Positions 58,315 to 64,000 of a DNA stretch of 64,000 nucleotides are shown one piece after another. The position numbers and the translations under genes were made by a program. Location of the stretch: NCBI GenBank assembly GCA_013416795.1, contig RQSC01000028.1:549541-613540 (forward strand), read 5' to 3'. The first letter of the stretch is position 1. Every line of letters begins with the position of its first letter. The stretch is from Prasinococcaceae sp. CCMP 1430 (lineage: Eukaryota; Prasinodermophyta; Palmophyllophyceae; Prasinococcales; Prasinococcaceae). A model generated the notes under the pieces. The model worked only from the letters and a program-made list of their open reading frames with translations, was not told the DNA's origin and ran no database searches.

Positions 58315-59904
58315 ATGGCAGCGGCGGCCGCCGAGACGGGCAGCAACGCCTTCGGCGAGGCGTTCGCTGACGCGCTCGCGAGGTCGCTCGTGCCTGGCGA
58401 CGCCAATGTGCACGCGATGGTCGCGGCGTTCGGCGCGCCTGCAGCTGCGGCGTCGACCGGCGGCGCGCCGTACGCTCCGTTTGTTGACGCGCACGCGCTC
58501 GTGTCGAGGTAAGCTGCGCCACACTTGCGTGTTCAGATACAGCCTCGTCCCCACGCTCGCTCGCTCCCTCCTCTATCTTCGCACCGCTGACACGCCCGAC
58601 TGGCCGCCTCCAGGGGCGTGCTCGGTAGCGGCTCAGCGGCATCGGTGACCCTATGCGCGCTTGGCAACGGCACGGACGCCCCCATGGTGGCGGTCAAGCG
58701 GCTACACGCCGACGCGCGTCGCTCGCGCGAACTTCGCACGTCCCTCGCCGTCGAAGCTGCCGCGTTGCGATCGTTGCTTGGCACGCCGGGTGTTGTGGGC
58801 TTCCTCGGCGTTGCACTTGAGGAACACGTCCCACGTGAGGTCATGGATGGCAGCGAGGTGCAAACGTCGCTAGTTCTCGTCATGGAGGCGTGGGGTGGCG
58901 GTGGCACGCTGCGCTCGCAGATACTGAACTGCATGTCAGGCCGCACCCGCTACTGCGGCGCAGACGCCGCGAGGTGGGCCGCGCAGTCCGCGCGGGCCAT
59001 TGCAGACATGCACGCGCGATCGATTGCGCACAGGGACATCAAGCCTGCCAACATTGTGCTCGGAGTACCACCAGGCGCCGATGGAAAGACAAAGAACCTC
59101 AGATGCAAGTTGACCGACCTCGGGCTCGCGAGGTGCCTGCCCCGAGCTGGCGCTACCGTAGCGCCCGGCACTGCCGGGCAGCACGCCGACCAGACGTGGA
59201 GCGCGAATGCGGATCTTCCCGTGATGGACGGCACGCACCCTTACATCTCGCGGGAAGCGGCAGCTGGCGGCAGCTACGACGCGGCAGCAGCAGACGTTTT
59301 CGCGCTTGGCGTGACGTTGTACGAGCTCTTCGCGATGGACCTACTCGGAGCGGCGCGCGTGGACGTTGCGGACCCCGACTTCCTCGAAAAGTGGCTGCGT
59401 GCCGACAACCCTTGGCGTCCACGGATACCGCGCGAGGTACCTGCGCCCGTGGCAAGCGTCATCCGCAAATGCTGGCTTCCGTCGCCCTCGGAGCGCCCGT
59501 CGGCTGAGGAGGTCGCGCGCGCGCTTCAGGCCTTCTCCTCGTCTGTTGACGCCGGGGAGGTGGAATTTGTTGGCTACCTAGCCCAGCAGCAGCCCTCGTG
59601 GCTCGTCACTGCCGCCAGCGCCGCATTCGCGACGCTCACTTCTTCGAGCACGTGGAGCTACCTCCTGAGCGTGTGCGGGCTCAGCTATTGCCTTCCTGGC
59701 GGGGCGAGCAGCTCCATCAGAGGCTCCATCGGCGCCGATGGTTCCATGCGCTCCACCTACTCGGCTCTGGAGGAAGAGGAGGAGGGAGTGCGTTTCGAAG
59801 ACATCGGCGATGTCGAGTTTGCCGGGAGGGGCTCGGAGTCAGAGGACGAGCTCGCACCGCTCTCGCCCGCGCGACTCGAGGGAGGCATGCCAAGGGGCTT
59901 TTAA
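58315..59904 (+). CDS. Ser/Thr protein kinase, DLG variant
   Basis: Two exons, 58315-58508 and 58614-59904 (donor GTAAGC, acceptor CCAG, phase 2), 494 residues. Glycine loop VLGSGSAASVTL, catalytic Lys in MVAVKRLHAD, catalytic loop AHRDIKPANIVL (codon Asp 59035), metal motif DLG at 59116 in place of DFG, and the activation segment ending DGTHPYISREAAAGG, where a usual APE is replaced by SRE. DVFALGVTLYELF and RPSAEEVARALQAF complete the C-lobe. After the domain come a short hydrophobic stretch (WSYLLSVCGLSYCLPGG) and an acidic tail. HRD is intact, so catalysis is likely. The first 65 residues, before the intron, are Ala-rich. Confidence 0.88.
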
Positions 59905-59966
59905 AAAAAATGCGGAATTGGATTTGTGTCGACTGGGCGCTTGTCCTTGCGCTCGCGCTCGCTTTG

Positions 59967-61213
59967 TCAGTCCTCGCCGAAGAGGGCGTGCGCGAGGGGC
60001 GCGGCCATCAAGCTCACGAGCTCGGCGGGCTTGTCCACGTGAACGTTGTGGCCCGCTCCGCGCAGCAGGTGGTGCGTTGCGTGCGGCGCCGCGACAAGCC
60101 TCGCCACGTCTTCAGGACTCCATCGATCTGCGCAAAGCTCCGCCTGGACGACATGAAAGTCCACACCTGTGCCCGTACCCTCAAGCAGGGGCCAGTAGTC
60201 CGTGTCGAAATAAGAGTCCAGCATCTGCCCTGCGCCCTCGACATCGATGCACCAGCGCAGCGGCGGCGGTCGGGCACGCGCGCCGTCCTTCGCAGGCTCC
60301 GCCCCGCCGCCCGCCGCCCACTCGTCGGCTGGCACGGCCTCGAGCGAGCCGCTCAACCATCGACCAGTCTCCGCGCCAACACCCGCTCCCTCCAGCTCCA
60401 CCACAGCACTCTCGCGCGTGGGAAATGGCCCAGGCACCTTTCGCAGCGTAGAGAGCACCTTCACGGCGTCCCCGGCGAGCGCCGATGCCTTGCCGGGCAC
60501 GGCGTCGAGCACCCAAGCCTGGCGCAGCGCGCCCTCGTCGCCGGTGCCGCTCGCACGCTCCTGTGCCTGCGCAGCTGCGTATGCGAGCGTTGCCTTGCCA
60601 CCGAGCGAGTGGCCGACGAGCACGCGCGGTGAAGCCCCGAGCGCCGCGAACGTGCGGCCGAAATCGGCGGCAGTCGCTGCCAGGTCGTGCGGTGGCGCCC
60701 AGCCGCCGCCCGAGCGGCCGTGGTTGCGCATGTCGAGCAGCATGCCACGCACGCCGGGATGGGGGAGGCCCGATCGCGCGGCCTCGGTGAGCGCAGCGGC
60801 GAGAGTCGCCTGCGGGGGCGTTGGTGACAGCAAGCGAGGAAACAAGAGGGACGGACGGTCAGCGGGTGCGCAGGTCGGCTGGCACACGCGCGCGCGCGCG
60901 ACCCGGCCGGAGCGCTGCGCACCTTTGCAAATGTGCGCAGGTTGAGGCCGCGTCCGAACACGCCGTGTACGAACGCGACGCACGGCAAGTCCGACTTCGA
61001 CGCCGGAGCAGTTGCCCCAGGGGGCACGATGCAGAAGTCGTCCGTCGCGAGCACGCTCTTTGGCGCTGCACCTGCGCTTGCGCCTGCTGCAGCCACTGCA
61101 GCGGCGGCAGCCGCACTTGTCGACGCTATCGCGCGTGCGCGAGCAGCGGCCTTGGCGCCTGCGAGGGGAGGAAGAGGACGAGGAGGATGAAGACTACGAT
61201 TGCGCAACGACAC
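59967..61213 (-). CDS. ABHD11: ABHD11-like alpha/beta hydrolase
   Basis: Serine hydrolase of the ABHD11 type, in animals a mitochondrial enzyme. Main exons: up to 60923 and 60809-59967 (donor GTGCGC, acceptor GCAG, phase 0). Motifs in order: VAFVHGVFGRGLNLRTFAK (oxyanion HG), MLLDMRNHGRSGGG (the RNHG word typical of ABHD11), VLVGHSLGGKATLAYA (nucleophile Ser), and AGHNVHVDKPAEL (catalytic His). A roughly 60-residue insert lies in the cap region. The 5' end is unresolved. The frame is open to 61213 but has no ATG; a CAG acceptor at 61159-61161 implies an upstream exon, not found before the SAP gene. The Ala/Arg-rich N-terminus suits an organelle presequence. Confidence 0.8.
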
Positions 61214-61250
61214 CGGAGGAGTCAGACGATGATGGCCTCGGGCTGGACGA

Positions 61251-62189
61251 CTAACAAGCGCGATGACAGCGCACTGCTCTTGCAGCGACCGCCTCTGACG
61301 TCGCCGCCTGTGCCGCCTTCGCCGCCTTCGCCACCTGCGCCGCAGCCTGCACCGCCACAGGCACCGCCTGCTCCTCCTGCGCCGTCTTATCCTCTTGCGC
61401 CGCCTGCGCCTGCGCCGTCAGGGGCGCAGCAGCGGGCGTCGCCTCCTGCGCCGCAGGAGACGCCTCGGCGGGCGCTGCGGCGGGCGCTGCAGCGGGCGCT
61501 GCAGCGGGCGCTGCAGCGGGCGCCTCAGCGGTCGCCTCGGCGGTCGCCTCGGCAGTCGCCTCGGCGGTCGCCTTGGCGGTCGCCTCGGCGGGCTCCTCAA
61601 CGGTCGCCTCGGCGGGCTCCTCAACGGTCGCCTCAGCGGGCGCCTCGGCGGGCTCCTCAACGGTCGCCTCGGCGGGCGCCTCGGCGGACGCCTCAGCGGA
61701 CGCCTCAGCGGGCGCCTCGGCGGGCGCCTCGTCGGGCGCTTCGTCGGGCGCTTCGTCGGACGCCTGGGCGGGCGCCTGAGCGGGCGCCTCAGCGGGCACC
61801 GCGGCCACTTCGACACCTGTGAGCCACTTCGTTTCGGCGGCCTGCGCGTCCATGATGCGCGCGACGAGCTCCGCCTTACTGCCTCCGACCTTCAGCTTGC
61901 GCTCACGCAGCATGCCCTTCAGTATCCCCACCTTGAGCTTGTAGAGCGACTCGACGGTGTGCTTGGTGGAGTCGGCCGTGGCCGCCGCGCGCACGGCTGC
62001 GCGCGGGGGCGGGCGCGGAGCCGCGGCGTTCGCGCGCGCAAAACCGGGAATTATTTGGGTGTGGTAGAAGGGTTTGTGAGTTTGGAATGGTTTTTTGATG
62101 GTGCCTGCGGCGACCCTTGCGCGGGGCGCGGGGCGCGCGACTGGAGGCGCCACTGCTGGCCGCGCCCGGTGCGGGCGGGGCAGCGCCAC
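61251..62189 (-). CDS. SAP-domain protein with Ala/Glu/Pro repeats
   Basis: About 312 codons. The first 60 residues are Arg/Ala-rich and basic, presequence-like. Next comes a SAP or Rho-N-type helix-turn-helix: VESLYKLKVGILKGMLRERK then VGGSKAELVARIMDAQ, a nucleic-acid-binding fold. From residue 130 the chain is Ala/Glu/Pro repeats (EAPAEA, VEEPAEA units) for about 130 residues and ends Ala/Gln-rich. The repeat gives long shadow frames on the other strand. The frame opens with GTG (62187-62189), so the true start is upstream or behind an intron; an AT-rich, intron-like stretch lies at 62040-62100. The role is unclear: DNA or RNA binding, possibly organellar. Confidence 0.65.
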   Translation of the reverse strand: MALPRPHRARPAVAPPVARPAPRARVAAGTIKKPFQTHKPFYHTQIIPGFARANAAAPRPPPRAAVRAAATADSTKHTVESLYKLKVGILKGMLRERKLKVGGSKAELVARIMDAQAAETKWLTGVEVAAVPAEAPAQAPAQASDEAPDEAPDEAPAEAPAEASAEASAEAPAEATVEEPAEAPAEATVEEPAEATVEEPAEATAKATAEATAEATAEATAEAPAAAPAAAPAAAPAAAPAEASPAAQEATPAAAPLTAQAQAAQEDKTAQEEQAVPVAVQAAAQVAKAAKAAQAATSEAVAARAVRCHRAC

Positions 62190-62390
62190 TCACTGCGCCC
62201 GAGGTCTGGCTCGCTGGCAGCAATTTGACCGCTGTTTCGGGCCGAGTTTTCGCACGCGCGCGCACAAACAGCCTCCGCCGGCGCGTCGGGGCTACACTTG
62301 GATGCGGTGCTCGTTATGCTCAGCGAGCGCCGCAGCGCCGGGGGCAGTGCTGAACGCCTGCTGCACAGCAGCTGAGCGCAGGCGTGGGAA

Positions 62391-63212
62391 CTACTGTCCA
62401 CTACCCCATGCCATGTTCTGCGTCGGGGGCGGAACGTCTACCTTGAAGTGCGCGATCAACGCGTCGACCTTGCGCGAGAGTTCGTCGATCTTGTTGGCGT
62501 TCTCCTCGGCCTTCTTAATCTGCGCGGTGTCGCCGCGAACGCGCTGGCGCTCCCTGAGCAATCCGACGACTTCGTCCACGAGCTCGCTCTCGCCGCCCCA
62601 TCCTGGGCACACTGGCTCCCCGAAAGCTCCGCCGCCCACGCCGTCGCAGCCGCAACCGCCTTTGCCGGGCGAGTGCGAGCGCACACGAGTCAGTGAGCGC
62701 GAGTGAGCGCGTCGCGGGCATCGCGTAGGCGCGGGGGCGTTTGCAAGCGCACGCTTGTCAGCGACATGGAATCTGGGCCTTGGCGCGTGCGCGTATGCTC
62801 ATGCGGCGTCGAGCGCCACGTACGCGTGTGCTCGACGCCGGCGAGCTCGCCGTATGGGAGGCGCTTGACCGACGAGCAGCACATGTTCTTGCGCGAGACC
62901 ACCAGCTCCTGCGAGACGCGCGAGTCAGCACGGGCGCACAGCGCACGTTCGCCGCGCTCTCGCGCCCGCTGGCGCGCACGCACGCGCGCATGCACGACTG
63001 GAGCGAGCGCCACGCGCACGGCGTGCCTCAGTCTCGAGGGAGAGCTTCACGGTGTCCCAGAGAATACAGCCAAAACACGGGATGCCGCAGCTAACGAGCG
63101 CAACCAGGCCCTTGATGATGGGTTCCCAGTTGCTCGTGAGGTCATACTCGCGCACGGGACCGTCGCTCGAGCCCAGCGGCGCCGGGCGTGCCGTCACAAC
63201 GGACTGCTGCAT
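62391..63212 (-). CDS. Small membrane-associated protein with coiled coil, unknown family
   Basis: Three exons, 63212-63051, 62908-62824 and 62659-62391 (donors GTGAAG and GTACGT, phases 0 and 1), join to 171 residues. The hydrophobic segment IIKGLVALVSCGIPCFGCIL lies in exon 1. Exon 2 reads LVVSRKNMCCSSVKRLPYGE, which has the look of a short PH-like strand set, with Cys pairs that could be lipidated. A Gly/Cys-rich stretch follows, then a coiled coil (EVVGLLRERQRVRGDTAQIK, KIDELSRKVDALIAHFKVD). I do not recognise the family. The exon junctions are consistent in phase, which supports the model. Confidence 0.6.
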
Positions 63213-63479
63213 GCCGGCGGACGCACTGCGCTCCGGCGCGCTCCGTTCGCGCCGCTGTGGCCGCTGCGGCGCCCGCCGCTGCCGCGCGCATCATCGCCAC
63301 CATCGCCGCTACTGTGGTCTCGCGTGCCGCGCTCGCGCTGTGCCACAGTGGAGGCTCTGGGCTGGAAATTTCAAAGCGCATTCGGTGAAATATGAGAAAC
63401 TACGTAAGTGTATGTGTATCAGATGAAAAATGTTTCACTGCGTTTATTACCATGCCCGGGCTCACGAGAAGCCTCATCG

Positions 63480-64000
63480 TCATTGCAGCGGGTGTCCGCC
63501 CTCGCCACAGTCGACGGTCCTATTCGCAGCGGCGCTGGCGGCTTGCAGCGGGTCGTCAGGCGCCTGCAACGGATCTTGAGCCGCACTGCCATCATCAGCG
63601 CCGCCGCCCGCGGAGCTGGCGGGCGTCGCGGCTCCCTCGGCGGCCTCCTCGGGTGGCGGCGTGTCGGCACGAGTTGCGGTTGTCTGGGGCGTCTCGCCAG
63701 GCATGTCCTCGCAAGCAGCGTCAGCCGCTTCGGTTGTGGCAAGGTCGGCGCTCCCTGGCTGCACCTCAGCAGCATTCTCCACCGCCTCTTCAGCGGCTCG
63801 TCCCACACGGTCAACAGGGACGGCCCTCGCAGACACATTGGCACGCGCGGCGGTCGCGTCGGCGACATTCTGCAGGGCCGATCGCGCAACATCCTCGGGA
63901 GCCGGCAGCGCGAGCGTGTGGGTGCTTCCTACGAGCGCCGCCGCACCACCCGATTGTTCCCGCGCAGACGCAGGCAGGAACAGCGCGTGATCCGCCCCCG
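63480..64000 (-). CDS. C-terminal part of an acidic Ala-rich protein, cut by the window end
   Basis: The frame is open from the window edge to a TGA at 63480-63482. It reads HALFLPASAREQSGGAAALV, LALPAPEDVARSALQNVADA, later VDRVGRAAEEAVENAAEVQP, then Ala/Glu/Pro/Thr-rich low complexity (TPPPEEAAEGAATPASSAGG) and DPLQAPDDPLQA. No domain recognised. The 5' end, and probably most of the gene, lies outside the window. Confidence 0.55.
   Translation of the reverse strand, partial: GADHALFLPASAREQSGGAAALVGSTHTLALPAPEDVARSALQNVADATAARANVSARAVPVDRVGRAAEEAVENAAEVQPGSADLATTEAADAACEDMPGETPQTTATRADTPPPEEAAEGAATPASSAGGGADDGSAAQDPLQAPDDPLQAASAAANRTVDCGEGGHPLQ

Noticed and set aside
61012-61254. Plus-strand frame ending in an acidic tail (EEDEEDEDYD)
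   Set aside because: Antisense to the ABHD11-like 5' exon. The acidic tail arises from the pyrimidine-rich intron before a CAG acceptor.
61395-62228. Gly/Arg and Arg/Pro repeat proteins on both strands near the SAP gene
   Set aside because: Other-frame readings of the Ala/Glu/Pro repeat; only the frame with the SAP domain is supported.

Overview
This is nuclear DNA from a GC-rich, gene-dense eukaryote. Genes are monocistronic, on both strands, mostly a few hundred bases apart, and many carry short introns. The products are eukaryotic: MCM5, a SUMO protease, PEX11, AMP deaminase, serine palmitoyltransferase, an ABRACL/Costars protein, TPGS1-like and TTC5-like proteins. A plant-type RHIP1-like coiled-coil protein, a cyanobacterial/plastid-type saccharopine-dehydrogenase-like protein and several presequence-like N-termini suggest a unicellular alga. 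The TPGS1-like gene suggests it has cilia or flagella. I cannot name the species. Coding third positions are nearly all G or C, so long shadow frames run opposite most real genes.

Layout. 0-7 kb: serine palmitoyltransferase LCB2, a CA-rich microsatellite spacer, then a large Ulp1/SENP SUMO protease. 7-15 kb: PEX11 (-), MCM5 (+) behind a promoter with two teloboxes, a TPGS1-like gene (-) and a Treslin/TICRR-like gene (-). 15-24 kb: TTC5-like (+), a small unknown (-), a J-domain/GPALPP-DUF3752 protein (-), ABRACL (-) and a secreted NOTUM/pectinacetylesterase-family hydrolase (+). 24-37 kb: a nuclear-looking unknown with a SUMO-interacting motif, a kinase with an EF hand, a multi-exon membrane protein (-), a patatin-like lipase (-) and the saccharopine-dehydrogenase-like gene (+).

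37.7-40.8 kb is a scrambled nest of non-LTR retrotransposon pieces: reverse-transcriptase fragments, an RT-ankyrin reading frame and two inverted copies of the element 3' end. 41-50 kb: a 990-residue polytopic membrane protein (-), a thioredoxin-like protein (+), an RHIP1-like protein interrupted by a frameshift (+) and a membrane-anchored thioredoxin (-). 50-64 kb: AMP deaminase (-), a tandem RING protein (+), duplicated membrane-protein fragments (-), a WW-PUB-ZZ protein (-) divergent from an FKBP (+), a second kinase (+), an ABHD11-like hydrolase (-), an Ala/Glu-repeat SAP protein (-), a small membrane protein (-) and a 5'-truncated acidic Ala-rich gene running off the end.

Two window-wide patterns stand out. 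Most modelled 5' splice sites read GT-R-CG (GTGCG or GTACG) rather than GT-R-AG. AT-richer islands in the spacers carry teloboxes (AAACCCTAA) and GTAC-centred inverted repeats that look like shared promoter elements. I saw no tRNA, rRNA or CRISPR array. Splice sites are hand-modelled from reading frame plus GT/AG; exact ends are less certain than the gene calls. Five single N bases (4783, 15291, 36165, 45284, 53159) mark unresolved positions, several of them beside G/C homopolymers.
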